Positions 1 to 9,483 of a stretch of 64,000 bases of DNA are shown piece by piece. Location of the stretch: NCBI GenBank assembly GCA_026122225.1, contig JANEZZ010001949.1:62001-126000 (forward strand). Direction: 5' to 3'. Every line of letters begins with the position of its first letter. The first letter of the stretch is position 1. Position numbers and translations under genes: made by a program. The stretch comes from Heloderma charlesbogerti. Lineage: Eukaryota; Chordata; Lepidosauria; Squamata; Helodermatidae. Below the pieces are notes generated by a model, which had not been told where the DNA came from, ran no database searches, and was given only the letters and a program-made list of their open reading frames with translations.

Positions 1-107
1 CCCAAAGCACTGGCAATATGTGGCGGAGCTTAATAATACCTCACATGCAGAATCCAGTTGCGCTACCCGACTGTGTGTGGCGGACTATGCAACAGCGTAC
101 ATCCCTA
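1..107. mobile_element. possible right end of a hAT-like element cut by the window edge
   Basis: The last eleven bases (97-107) read GTACATCCCTA, the same as the right terminus of the hAT miniature elements elsewhere in the window. The left part lies outside the window and the interior does not clearly match the other copies. This is an inference from the terminus only. Confidence 0.3.
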
Positions 108-108
108 C

Positions 109-132
109 TACACACACACACACACACACACA
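109..132. repeat. (CA)n microsatellite
   Basis: A run of about eleven CA units directly follows the possible hAT terminus. Nothing else is recognised from 133 to 447. Confidence 0.9.
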
Positions 133-447
133 GTTCTCTATGCAGATGTACTCCGCTATCGACTGTATATGTGTATCTTTACCCCTCTGAATGTTAGTAT
201 GATTCTGATTCCCCAAATGTATGTATAGTTCTATTTCTCTTGATGTTGATGTATGCTTTTAATTCATTTAAAATTCTTTCATAAATCATGGAATTGCTTT
301 CAAAGACCTTGTTGTGGTCTCTCCCTGGACTCCCTCAGCTTTCGAGTTTTCCTAAGGACCGAGAGCTCTATGTGAAAAGATCCCTCTGGTATGCGTCCAG
401 TTTACATGTATGTGATATGCACCTACACGTAAAACAAAGCATACTTC

Positions 448-590
448 ATAGAATCATAGAGCCACAGAATCATGGGGTTGGAAGGGGCCTACAAAGCCAT
501 CGAGTCCAACCCCCTGCCCAATGCAGGTGTCCAAGTCAGAGCATCCCTGGCAGATGGCTGTCCAGCCTCGTCTTGAATGCACTCATTCAT
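448..590 (-). mobile_element. CR1 LINE 3' end fragment
   Basis: On the plus strand this reads as the reverse complement of a CR1 3' end: ATAGAATCATAGA tail units, then GGTTGGAAGGGGCCTAC and a stretch matching the C-terminal codons and 3'UTR of the CR1 at 52908-53826. It is severely 5'-truncated, as is usual for CR1. The interval 591-864 holds nothing I recognise. Confidence 0.8.
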
Positions 591-864
591 AACATCAGGG
601 ATGTGGACTGTCCATCTCCCTATGAGGGAAGCTGTTCTTGTTTGGCTGGGATTCTGGGGAGGCATTCTTGTTGCAGTTAACAGTAAGCAAACACAGAGAT
701 CATTGTGTAGATTTAAGAAATTATATCTGTGGACTTGAACCAAGGAATTGTAACCTATTTTTTAGAAAGAACTTTATATACAAACAGAACAGATCAAGAC
801 AAAACACAGAAACAATTCAACAATTCAAAAACAATGTTGGGCTGGCTGGCTGTGGCTGCAGGCC

Positions 865-929
865 TCAGCTCGTAGGAGGAGGATGGCTTTCCCGCTCCAG
901 GGCCTCCACCCTCCTTCGAAGGTCGTCAC
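865..929 (-). CDS. candidate last coding exon of the Myb/SANT-like gene (coiled-coil C-terminus)
   Basis: Read on the minus strand, a strong polypyrimidine tract and acceptor (CTTTCTACACACAG) precede a 65-base segment. It opens in phase 1 and runs to a TGA at 865-867. It encodes DDLRRRVEALERE followed by a short proline-rich end; the L/V/L spacing suggests a short coiled coil, perhaps for dimerisation. The phase matches the donor of exon 2 (1032), and the junction codon becomes TGT (Cys). That match is the main reason to believe these are true exons rather than shadow ORFs. No poly(A) signal was confirmed. Function is unknown. Confidence 0.5.
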
Positions 930-1031
930 CTGTGTGTAGAAAGAAAGAGAAGAATAAAGCACAATGGTAATATGCATCTTGCAGGCAGAGTTGTTAGCTC
1001 AGGTCAGGTGCCATTCTGTAGTACTACTTAC

Positions 1032-1262
1032 AGGTCCTCCTGAGCATCCGGACGTCTCTTATCAGACACGTCAGGATCACAAGAGGAGGGGCTTCATCTG
1101 TGGAAGAAGGGTGGCCTTCCTCCACAGATGCTGCTCCTCTTGCTGCTGGCTCTTCCTCTTCCTCCTCCTCCTCCTCCTCCTCTTCCTCCTCCTCCTCCTC
1201 CTCTGTCCTCTCCCTCTCCGCGGCCCTCAGTGCCTCCTCCACCAGCAAGGCACGATGCGCAG
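1032..1262 (-). CDS. candidate middle exon with long glutamate run
   Basis: The minus strand shows an acceptor (TGACATCCCACAG) before 1262 and a donor (GTAAGT) after 1032. The 231-base segment is symmetric in phase (1,1) and open throughout. It encodes LLVEEALRAAERER, about 20 consecutive glutamates from GAG/GAA codons, then a Ser/Pro/Glu-rich stretch and IRDVRMLRRT. The acidic run sits on a GAG trinucleotide repeat that could vary in length. It joins in frame to the exon at 865-929. Exon 1 ends in phase 0 or 2 at its visible donors, so the direct junction fails and an intermediate exon may exist in 1263-2274. Confidence 0.5.
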
Positions 1263-1554
1263 CTGTGGGATGTCACAGTAACAGAATGAATGCCTTTATA
1301 TATGTGGTGAGTGAACAAAACCACAGTCACTGATCTGTCTATCACCATCCCCACTACCATAAGGACCACTGATTCTGTCCTCCCACCACAAGGTCTAATG
1401 ATGAGGGGATAATTAGGGAGGCAGATTATACAGTACTGACAGTTTTGGTGTGATGGGGACTGTTGGACTTCTGTAAACATGCACAGGATTGCACTTCTAG
1501 TCACCCCACTTCTACATTTGCAATGCCATGGTATCTGTTCATTCTAGTGATGCA

Positions 1555-1735
1555 CTGCATAAATGCCACCTTTTTTCCTAGTGCAAGGAACCCAAGGCAG
1601 CTCACATTAGCCTCTTCCTCTCCATTTAATGCTCACAACAACAACACTGAGGTAGGCTGGAGCTTTCTGACTGGGCCAAAGTCACCCAGCGAGCTCCCAT
1701 GGCTGAGTGAACTATACCCAGATCTCCAAGGTCTC
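1555..1735 (-). mobile_element. Sauria-type SINE, 3' part
   Basis: The reverse complement reads GCTGGGTGACTTTGGCCCAGTCA, then CTACCTCA...TTGTTGTGAG, then a GAGGAAG stretch ending in CTTGGGTTCCTTGCA and AAAAAAGGTGGCATTTATG. The same order of blocks occurs in the better copy at 57863-58109. The tRNA-related head is poorly preserved. It would lie within an intron of the minus-strand gene. Confidence 0.7.
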
Positions 1736-1975
1736 AGATGAACACTTGCTCATGAGTTGACTGGAGTGCCAATGTCTTGGTAGAAAGTGGGGTGGGTGGG
1801 GTGCAAAAATTCAGCAATCACTACATGAAGAAGGAAGACGACACCGAGAGGCTGGCCCTGTTGCTGCTGGGCTGGTGCCACTCCCCCTGTGTGCACTGCA
1901 GAGGCCGGCAGCAGCAGCATTTCCCTGGAAATGGACAGTGTGTCAGTGTGTAATATGAGTTGTAGTAGCCAGGCC

Positions 1976-2112
1976 CGCATAATCCTATGCATGTGGTTGT
2001 ACAGGGAAAAACAACGCAGTTCCCAGCATCCCTTCTTCAACCAGCCAAAGTGGCTGGAAGATGATGGGACTTTTTTCTGTCCAAGTTCAGCAAGCATAGG
2101 ATTGCAGGCTAA
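1976..2112. mobile_element. Harbinger-like foldback fragment (AATCCTATGCAT ends)
   Basis: The left arm ATAATCCTATGCATG is mirrored by GCATAGGATTGCAGGCT on the right. Related ends are seen at 44494-44605, 35109-35514 and 47506-47957. The 3-bp duplication typical of Harbinger is not clear in this copy. Confidence 0.5.
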
Positions 2113-2278
2113 AAATGTCAGGATTTGTTTGTTTCTCCATGAGAGAGACCACAAAGAGATAGCTTCATTTTTGGTACACATCCTTGTCTTCATATTTAGT
2201 TGAGCTTGATGATGGGATAACTATAACTTACCAGGCATATACCTCTGCAAAAATGGGGGCCGGCCTGCTTGGACTCAC

Positions 2279-2577
2279 ACTCTGCGGATGCGCCAGTAGT
2301 AGGCGGGGGGGTTGGACAGCGGTGCCCTCCGATCAGCAGCAGCAATCCCCTCTCTGACGAAGGACTGCTTGAGCGCCTTCCATTTGGACCTCAATTGTCC
2401 AACTGTGCGATAGTGGCCCGCTCGCTCCATCCTCCCCTTTATCTGGGCCCAATAAAGTTCATTGTGGCAGGAGGAGCTGCCAAACAGCACTGCCACTGCC
2501 TCGCTGCTCTTAATGTTGCTGAGGAGGGCCTTGGTCTCCTCATGGTCCCACCTCCTGCCACGCACTGGTGCAGCCAT
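2279..2577 (-). CDS. candidate first coding exon: Myb/SANT-like (trihelix) DNA-binding protein
   Basis: The minus-strand reading frame starts at the ATG at 2577 (context GCAAAATGG, a good initiation context). An upstream in-frame ATG at 2607 lies in CA-rich DNA and is less likely. The roughly 99 residues begin MAAPVRGRRWDHEETKALL and carry three spaced tryptophan/aromatic positions (RRWDHEE, ELYWAQIK, RSKWKALKQ) plus a late YYWRI. That pattern fits the Myb/SANT-like domain found in trihelix, MSANTD and ZSCAN20/29-type proteins and in Harbinger ORF1 products. It would bind DNA in the nucleus. Donors are visible as GTGAGT (exon end 2279) or GTGTGA (exon end 2281); a stop follows at once if it is unspliced. 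It could be a host gene, a domesticated Harbinger MYB-like gene or a decayed copy. The open frame and splice signals favour a gene. Confidence 0.55.
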
Positions 2578-3189
2578 TTTGCAATTTGCACACAAACAAA
2601 CACACACACCAAGACAGCCACGTGCACAACCACCACTTAACTACACACACAGAGACCAAACTGTACAAAAACACCACAATGCACAACTACACACACACAC
2701 ACAGACCAAACAAAACCACAACAATGAACAAACAACAGAGGAAATCCAATAATAAGCAAGCACCACCACTAACACACCACCACCACCATGACAGAACTCC
2801 ACCCACAAATCCCCACGCAGACGCAAGCGCAAATGCAGATGACATTCAGGAAATTAGCAGGAAGTTGACGACAGATTTTGCGGAAGTGGAGCTGCAGCCC
2901 CATTTTTTTTTTTATTGTGACTGTGTGAGGTGGTTAGGTTAACAACAAGACCAGTAAACGCGAGGATCATCAAGCACAAATACACAGAAATTAATAAAAT
3001 CCCTGTCCCTGTCCGAGAAAAGAAGACAGCGGGGGAGCGCACAGAAGGCGGGAAAGTGGGAAACATATTTCGGGCAGCAACGAAAAATACGTAAATAATT
3101 ACGAGAATAGTGGAAAAGTTCTGGCCAAGGCAATCCACCTTCCGAGAGTACAGTGGAAGCAATGGGGGGATTCCCCCCTACGGAGGAAA
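2578..3189. other. CA-rich region and probable upstream flank of the minus-strand gene
   Basis: This stretch has several CA-rich patches (2584-2710), a T run near 2903-2916 and an otherwise unremarkable sequence. It would be the 5' flank or 5'UTR of the Myb/SANT-like gene. No TATA box or other promoter element could be assigned. Confidence 0.4.
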
Positions 3190-3712
3190 TCACAACGTAA
3201 TATTTACAATTACAATATTTTACAATAACGTTGTCCTTATTTTCTCCGTGGTCTACGTAAAGATTTACGGAGACTACGGGGGTCAAATAAGGGCAACGCA
3301 AATAGCGTTGTCCTTATTTTCGCCGTGGTCTACGTAAAGATTTACGGAGACTACAGGGGTCAAATAAGGGCAACGCAAATAAAGTTGTCCTTATTTTCGC
3401 CATGGTCTACGTAAAGATTTACGGAGACTACGGGGGTCAAATAAGGAATGCAAATGGCAGCACCCCATGGGCGCCGCCATTTGCGTATGCGTTTTTTTTT
3501 TCCCCAAAGTCACCCGTGATAGGCTACGTAACGTAATTTACGTAGCCTATCATGGCCACGTGGTCTTTTTTTTCCCCCCTTTCGTAGTTCGCGGCCCGGC
3601 GAGGCGGGAAGCCTCCCCCCCTTCGCCTGAACTTCGGGGGGAGAAGCGAAGCACCTCCCCCCCACTGCGAAAAAAGCTGCCAGACCGGGTAGGTGACTTT
3701 CATACATCCCTA
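3190..3712 (+). mobile_element. palindromic hAT MITE, copy A (left end missing)
   Basis: The right terminus is CATACATCCCTA at 3701-3712. The interior has three near-identical units around CTACGTAAAGATTTACGGAG (about 3250-3440), a CAAATGGC...GCCGCCATTTGCG unit (3452-3487) and a CTACGTAACG/TTTACGTAGCC unit (3523-3552). These match the palindrome units of the other copies. No left TIR was found, and the TSD candidate GGGATTGG (3713-3720) has no left partner, so the left boundary is approximate. Confidence 0.75.
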
Positions 3713-4134
3713 GGGATTGGTGGCTGCAGCATTGCTGAGGTCAGCTGCCATGCTGCTGGGGGTGGGGAGCACTGCAGAGGAGACAATCAGTGGTGGTGAC
3801 ACCATGGGTCCAGGCAGGGTAGGAGTCAGTGCTGCTGGACCTTGCTAAGATGCTTGCCCCCAGCAATGGCCGAAGTACCCTGGATCCATATCTGGGGACT
3901 AGAGCAGGTTTGGAGGGTATGGCGGTACAGGAGGGAGTAGAGGATGCAGAAATCCCAATTTGCAAGCAGGGATGGTGGAGAAGTTCACTGCGGAGTCAAC
4001 TCAGACTGGATTCTCAAGGATCCAACCTGCGAAGTCTGCAGCGGGCTGACCCCACCCACCTCCACGTCCATCAGATTTCCCTCAGGGCGGCTCTCCGGTG
4101 CTGTCAGTGGTGCTGAGGACTTTCTTCCCCATAC

Positions 4135-4312
4135 CGGCTACTGAGGGCTTCCTTAGCAGTCGGCATGGAGAAGAAGGACCTCAGCAGCCCTGCCAGCGCT
4201 CTTGCCCTGGCTTCCTCTCAAGGAGGCCAGGGAGAGAGCGCTGCAGTGCTGCCAAGGCCCTTCTTCTCCAAGCCAGCTGTCAAGGGCTCCCTTAACAGCC
4301 AGCACAGGAAGA
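4135..4312. repeat. imperfect long hairpin (arms about 75 nt)
   Basis: The left arm around GGCATGGAGAAGAAGGACCT, CCAGCGCTC and CCCTGGCTTCCT is mirrored by AGGAGGCCAGGG, GAGCGCTGCAG, and CCCTTCTTCTCCAAGCCAGC. The surrounding 3713-4780 has no gene I recognise. It may be an inverted-repeat transposon whose ends I could not find. Confidence 0.6.
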
Positions 4313-4780
4313 AGAGTCCCAGTGAGCCACCCGGCAAAATCCGATGGATGTGGCAAGGCTCCAGGGGAATCTGCGGGGCTGCAAGCAGCCCGGATTTCCC
4401 CGCCGTGGACCCCCCCACAGGACCGGATGTAGCAGGGTTTGTATACCCCTGCTTGCAAGCAGTGTCCTTCTGTCCCACTGTTGGAATGAAGGATCTGGAT
4501 CCAACCCACCATCTGGAGTCTTCTGGGTACAGAGGATATCTCAATAACGTGTCCAGGTATTCTAGATTATTTCCAGAGCACATTTGGGGGGATTTGCGCA
4601 TCCCTACTGTATACATTGCCAAGGTCTTGTGTGGATTCAATTTCATAAGCCACCACTATGTGAAGTCAGCAACTGAGACTACTGAATGGGAATCAAGAGG
4701 AAAAAGCCATTGCCCTGGATATCTGAATACACCTCACTCCATATCTCCATCCAAGGCCTCCTATGCAAGGGACAGCATTT

Positions 4781-5640
4781 TACTTACTTACTTATAGGGA
4801 TGGATGGAACACTTACCTTCCGTTCCGCTCTGTTTCTGCTGGGGGGGAGGCTCTGCATCCCTCCCCCCGGAATCCTCGATGGGGGGGAGGCGATCCGGTC
4901 CTCCCCCCCCAAATCCTGCCCGGCCACCCGCAGCTGAACATCCGGCCGCTGGGCAGCCCTGCAGGGATGCAAATGGTGGCTGTCGTAGCTGCCACCATTT
5001 GTGTCCCTGTATTTAGCCGGGATAGGCTACATAAATATTTACATAGCCTATCACGGCAGGGGGAAAAAAACCCAGTGTACGCAAATGGCAGTAGCTGCCG
5101 CCCCTTGCGTACACTGGGGGGGGGTTTCCCCTGCCGTGATAGGCTACGTAAATACTTACGTAGCCTATCACAGCCTCCGCAGGGACGCAAATGGCGTCCC
5201 TGCATTAGCCGTGATAGGCTATGTATTTACTTAGTCTATCACGGCTATGACGACGAAGTGAATGGCGGCCGCAGGATGGCCGCCATTCACAAAGCAGTGC
5301 AGACGGGAGCAGGTAAGTGCTCCATTTCACGCGCCTTTTGTAGGTTGGGGTGGCGGGGACTTTGTCCCGCATGCCTTTCATGGGGGGGGCTTCGTTCTGC
5401 AACGGATTTCGGGGGGCCGAATGCACTGGCATTTGGCCTCACCAAGATCCATCGTGGAATTCTCTGAGATCCCTACTTACTTACTTATTACGTTTATATC
5501 CCACCTTTCTTCCATCATGGAACTCAATGTGGCTACATGTGGTTCCCAGGTAGTCTCTCCTCCAAGCACTGACCAGACGCCAACCTGCTGAGCTCCAGCA
5601 GGCTGGCTCAAGTGCCTTCAGACTATGCCCTGGACCATGA
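4781..5640 (-). mobile_element. 5S rRNA-like SINE, interrupted by hAT MITE copy B
   Basis: On the minus strand, 5476-5640 reads GCTCAGCAGGTTGG...CTGGTCAGTGCTTGGAGGAGAGACTACCTGGGAACC. This follows the 3' half of vertebrate 5S rRNA (GCTAAGCAGGGTCGG, GGTTAGTACTTGGATGGGAGACC, GCCTGGGAATACC). Next comes a body ending AAAGGTGGGATATAAACGTAAT and a TAAG-repeat tail. The tail is split by the element at 4795-5475, with the remaining tail units at 4781-4794. The 5S relationship is from sequence similarity by eye. Confidence 0.6.
4795..5475 (-). mobile_element. palindromic hAT MITE, copy B
   Basis: The ends are TAGGGATGGATGG and CTGAGATCCCTA. They are flanked by CTTACTTA at 4787-4794 and 5476-5483, a perfect 8-bp duplication, although the site is a TTAC-repeat SINE tail. 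The core mirror centre is near 5095: units at 5019-5064 and 5131-5172 (TACATAAATATTTACATA and TACGTAAATACTTACGTA) lie at equal distance from a GTACGCAAATGGC...GCGTAC unit at 5078-5112. It is in inverted orientation relative to copy C. Confidence 0.88.
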
Positions 5641-5950
5641 AAGGAAGCATCTGAGTGGATGACCAAATCATCTGGCATCATCCTCAGGAGAGTACAAAAT
5701 CACTTGGCAATAGCCCTGCAAAGATATGTCCACTTCAGCAGTTGCATCACCAACATTGTATGATGATTAGGTATCAAGGCCACGGGCTGATTTGATTGAA
5801 ACAACAGAGCTCAATGACCTCTGTCAATTGGGGCCACAAGCAGAGTTTTGGTACGACACCTCATTTGGAAAGGGGACTGGCAAGAGCTCTCGAATCTGAT
5901 GTTGCATAAACTACAAGGCAAAGCTGAAGCTTCAAGGTAACCCAGTGTTC

Positions 5951-6362
5951 CACAGCCAGTGGTGTCGTGGAGCCACAACACACAGGGCTGCAGTATCGGC
6001 ACTTCTTTTATTAGCAGGGATGCTGACTTCATCTTCCCCCACCCAGACTTCTCTGTTCCCTCTGAGCTCAGCTGCAGTCCTTACAGTAACTGGGGGGTGG
6101 GAATGATCTTTCCCAGCAACAATATCTTGTTCCTTGTTGTAATGCAAACTGTTTTCAGTTGGCTTAGTCTTGAATGGGCAATTAAGACCCATGAGCTTTA
6201 CAAAAGAGCTTCTCCCAGGCAGCTGAGGAAAACTCCTACAACTAGTTTGCTGATATGGATCAACTTGATCTCTGCCATTTTGGACTCTCCCTGAAGGTGT
6301 GGCTATGGGCACTGCCATGCTGAGCATCTGTGCTTCAAAATTTACCACTATACCATGTTCCA
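5951..6362. mobile_element. unclassified repeat X, copy 1
   Basis: It shares an ordered set of blocks with 11073-11895: CCTGTTCCC(T/G)CTGAGCT, GGGTGGG, CAGCAA, GTAATGCAAA, GTCTTGAATGGGCAATTAA, TTGATATGGATCAAC and TACACCA-like ends. The left edge CAGTGGTGTCGTGG and the right edge of the second copy ACACCACTG are inverted. This suggests a CAGTG-type hAT element, but no TSD was found. Confidence 0.55.
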
Positions 6363-6610
6363 CAACTGGAGTGGTTGGACACAATATACCAGAACAGGAC
6401 TTCCATGCATGTGCTGGGGAAGTACGGATGCTCCATGACCTTTGTAATGGTGTGCAGGGGTGTACATATCTGTGCATATTCACCCAATCTTTCTCCAGAA
6501 GGATTGGGCCAATTGCGTGCGCTTACAGTTGTGTGTTTCACATGTTGTTTTATAGGGACGATGGAGGCACAGGATGGGGGCACGTGTTCTTTCACCATGT
6601 GTATGGAGGG

Positions 6611-6817
6611 CCTGTTCTTGTGTGTGTGTGTGTGTGTGTGTGTGTATTCGCTCAGTCGCTTCCGACTCTTCGTGACTTCATGGACCAGCCCACACCAGAG
6701 CTTCCTGTCGGCCATCACCACCCCCAGCTCCCGCAAAGTCGAGTCCATCACCTCCAGAATATCCATCCATCTTGCCCTTGGTCAGCCCCTGTTCCTTTTG
6801 CCTTCCACTTTCCCCTA
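6611..6817 (-). mobile_element. (TG)n then BovB-like LINE 3' fragment
   Basis: After a TG run (6619-6645), the sequence GCTTCCGACTCTTCGTGAC and on to about 6817 is the reverse complement of a diverged RTE/BovB-type 3' end. The minus strand decodes to GKMDGYSGGDGLDFAGAGG. It differs clearly from the closer BovB copies at 35797, 46029 and 39158, so it may be an older or sister subfamily. Confidence 0.6.
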
Positions 6818-6825
6818 GCAATATA

Positions 6826-6836
6826 TATGTGTGTGT

Positions 6837-6913
<77 letters not shown>
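6826..6913. repeat. (TG)n(TA)n compound microsatellite
   Basis: About 40 bases of TG-rich repeat are followed by about 45 bases of TA repeat, immediately upstream of a SINE. Confidence 0.95.
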
Positions 6914-6914
<1 letters not shown>

Positions 6915-6916
<2 letters not shown>

Positions 6917-8150
6917 GCTGCAGTGGCTTAGTGGTTAAGATGCTGAACTGCGGACCAGAAGGTCGGCAGGACAGCAGTTCGAGACCCGAGTGCCGCATGA
7001 CTAGGGATGTCAGAGAATTCCACCATGGATCTCGGTGAGGCCGAATACCAGTGCATTTGGCCCCCCGAACTCCGTGGCGGAACTGCCTGCCACACACCTC
7101 GCCCCCCCGCGGATCCCCCCTGGGACGAGACTTACCTGGGGCAGATTTTCCGGGTGGTGGCGGCTCCGGCAGCTGCGGTGGCTGGTCTTCCGACTGGCTG
7201 CCGCTGCCGCCATTTGCAGTCTTGTAAAAAAAAAAAAAAAAACGACGTGATAGGCTACGTAAATATTTACGTAGCCTATCATGGCTGGGTTTTAAAAAAA
7301 AACACGTATGCAAATGGCGGCAGCTATGGCCGCTGCCATTTGCGTTCCTTATTATTGGCTGTCTTAATCTACGTAAATATTTACATAGACTATGACGGAG
7401 AAAATAAAGGGGAATGCAAATAGCGTAGTGGGCGCTATTTGCATCCCTTTTTGATTCGCCATTTTAGCCTACGTAAATATTTACGTAAGCTAAAACGGTG
7501 AATCAAAAAGGGACGCAAATAGTGCCCCCTACACTATTTGTGTTCCCCTTTATTTTTGGCATCATAGTCTATGTAAATATTTACGTAGATTAAGACAGCC
7601 AAAAATAAGGAATGCAAATGGCGGTGGCCGTAGCCGCCGCCATTTGCGTATGCGGTTGTTGTTTTTTTCCCAGAGCCCTCCGCGGCCGGAAATCCGGCTG
7701 CGGACGGCTCTGGCCTGGCTGGGCCTGGCCTGCTGCTCCGCGGGCCTGCCGCGGAGCACAGCCAGCCATGGAGGATTCCAGGGGGGAGGAACAGATCGCC
7801 TCCCCCCCATCGAGGATTCCGGGGGGAGGGACGGAACGCCTCCCCCCCTACCATCAACATAATCCACAGAAAGGTAAGTGACTTTCGTACATCCCTACGC
7901 ATGACGGAGTGAGCTCCCGTCTTCAGTCCCAGCTCCTGCCAACCTAGCAGCTCGAAAGCAAGAAATTGCAAGTAGATAAATAGGTGCCGCTTCAGCAGGA
8001 AAGGTAACCGCGTTCCGCGCACCTCGGTGTTCAGTCATGCCGGCCACATGACCACGGAAGCGTCTTCGGACAGCGCTGGCTCTTCGGCTTAGAAATGGAG
8101 ATGAGCACCACCCCCTAGGGTCAGACACGACTGGTTGGGGACACCTTTAC

Positions 8151-8151
<1 letters not shown>
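6915..8151 (+). mobile_element. tRNA-derived SINE interrupted by hAT MITE copy C
   Basis: The SINE head GGCTGCAGTGGCTTAGTGGTTAAG with the B-box-like GCAGTTCGAGACC runs to 7001. It resumes at 7906 with GGAGTGAGCTCCCGTC and ends with CAGACACGACTGG...ACACCTTTACCTTTA near 8151. An uninterrupted minus-strand relative occupies 51323-51654 and confirms that the two halves were contiguous. Confidence 0.88.
7002..7897 (+). mobile_element. palindromic hAT MITE, copy C (reference copy)
   Basis: The ends are TAGGGATGTCAGAG and CGTACATCCCTA. A perfect 8-bp TSD, CGCATGAC, lies at 6994-7001 and 7898-7905 within a SINE. From 7246 to 7654 the core consists almost entirely of contiguous palindromes. Units centred on TACGTAAATATTTACGTA (about 7247-7282, 7349-7407, 7448-7509, 7548-7610) alternate with GCAAATGGC or GCAAATAG units (7302-7347, 7411-7447, 7510-7547, 7611-7654). 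The row from 7302 to 7654 is mirror-symmetric about 7478. The element has no credible protein gene. TIRs and TSD place it in the hAT superfamily; a transposase source is not in this window. Confidence 0.93.
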
Positions 8152-8200
<49 letters not shown>

Positions 8201-8223
8201 ATACACACACACACCTTTACCTT

Positions 8224-8263
<40 letters not shown>

Positions 8264-8280
8264 TACACACACACGTGCGC

Positions 8281-8312
<32 letters not shown>
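8152..8312. repeat. compound TA/CA microsatellite
   Basis: Alternating TA and CA tracts include a partial duplication of the SINE tail CACCTTTACCTTTATATA (8214-8231). The region 8313-9092 is AT-rich and holds nothing I recognise. Confidence 0.9.
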
Positions 8313-9092
8313 GAACCAGCCTAATGTGGAACATAGTTAGACAATCATCAAGTTTTAGTTTCTTGAAGATCAGCACCTTAGTAGATTTTTTCCTAACAAA
8401 TTACACTTTGGACAAGATCTGTGTGCAGCGCCACCAAGAGCCCACTGATAGCACAGCATTGAGACCCCTCTTTGATCAATTCGTTCTTTTTTCTAAAATA
8501 GAAATCCTCTCTCAGCTGAACTGAACTTGAGCTTTCCTTACAATCCTCCTAACCTTGGATGCTACAGGTCGCACAGCTACTAGACTTTATTGGAGTGGAT
8601 GTTCTTGTTCTTGGTGATGTTGTTAGCATCCATAGAAACACAACATATTGTTGATGAACAGACTCAACCTCAGCGTTGTGTCATTGGGCTTTTTTAAAAA
8701 AAAAAAATTAAATCCTTCCAAGAGCTGTAAGAAGTTTTGCAAATATTTTGAAAGAGAATTAAGGTAATATGTGTAAAGATCTGCTCATATTTGATAATCT
8801 TGAATCAATTTAGTAAATCCTGTCCAGTTTTAATAAACATTGGATTAGGGTTAGACATCTTAGGAACAAATTAATAACGAAAATATTTGATACATGAATT
8901 TGTGTATATACAGTTTCTGGTGAGGGTTTTTTTTTCATTTTTACTTCTTCTTTTTCCTTTTTTTATTTGTCAAGGATTAATGCAATCTAACAGTGTTAGG
9001 AATATAAAGAACTATATTCAAGGGAAAAATATACAGAGCACGCTATTAATAGAAACAGAAGCACAATCATAGGGCTAATAAGAACTTAAATG

Positions 9093-9483
9093 TAGGGCTG
9101 TGCTGAAAGTTCCAAGTAGAACTTTATGGCACATTCATAGAAGGGATAGGGATGGGAGAATCAGGAGTTTTCGAGCAAGCTTAAATTCTCCAAAAATCCC
9201 TTCAAAGCTCATTTTGGTTCACTGGCAGTTTAGTTTTTGGCCTGTTTTGTGGCTCATCTGAATGAGGTGCGGAAGGTATGCATTTTGAATGGGGAAAATG
9301 TTGAAAATGTTGACGCATGCATATTTTTCAAAAGTGTGTACTTTTCAAATGCAATTGCAAATTCAGGAATTTGTAGATATTTCTCTCCCCAAAAAGTGCT
9401 CCTGCTCACATTCTTGTCCAGATTGCAAACAGGACATGTTCGCATGTTTCTGTGAATAGAAACAAAATTCTGATATGTCCCTA
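9093..9483. mobile_element. hAT-like miniature element, boundaries uncertain
   Basis: TAGGGCTGTGC occurs at 9093 and TAGGGATGGGAG at 9147; a right end GATATGTCCCTA is at 9472-9483. The flanks do not give a clean 8-bp duplication (about 5 of 8 match for 9147-9483). The region 9484-9954 has no recognised feature. Confidence 0.45.

Noticed and set aside
2641..2832. CA-rich frames on both strands upstream of the candidate gene as coding sequence
   Set aside because: They are translations of CA/GT-rich simple sequence with no conserved motif.
3200..3450. Possible CRISPR-like array because of regularly spaced TACGTAAAGATTTACGGAG units
   Set aside because: The spacers are also repeated and palindromic, there are no cas genes, and the setting is a vertebrate genome. 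The units belong to MITE copy A.
6299..6931. 210-codon open frame ending in a Val-Cys and Ile-Tyr repeat
   Set aside because: It spans repeat X, a BovB-like fragment and a TG/TA microsatellite. The repeated residues are microsatellite translation.
7010..7423. Recurring short frames reading IGYVNIYVAYHG or similar at many places
   Set aside because: They are translations of the TACGTA palindrome units, appear on both strands because the units are self-complementary, and lack any conserved start or length. They are not a peptide family.
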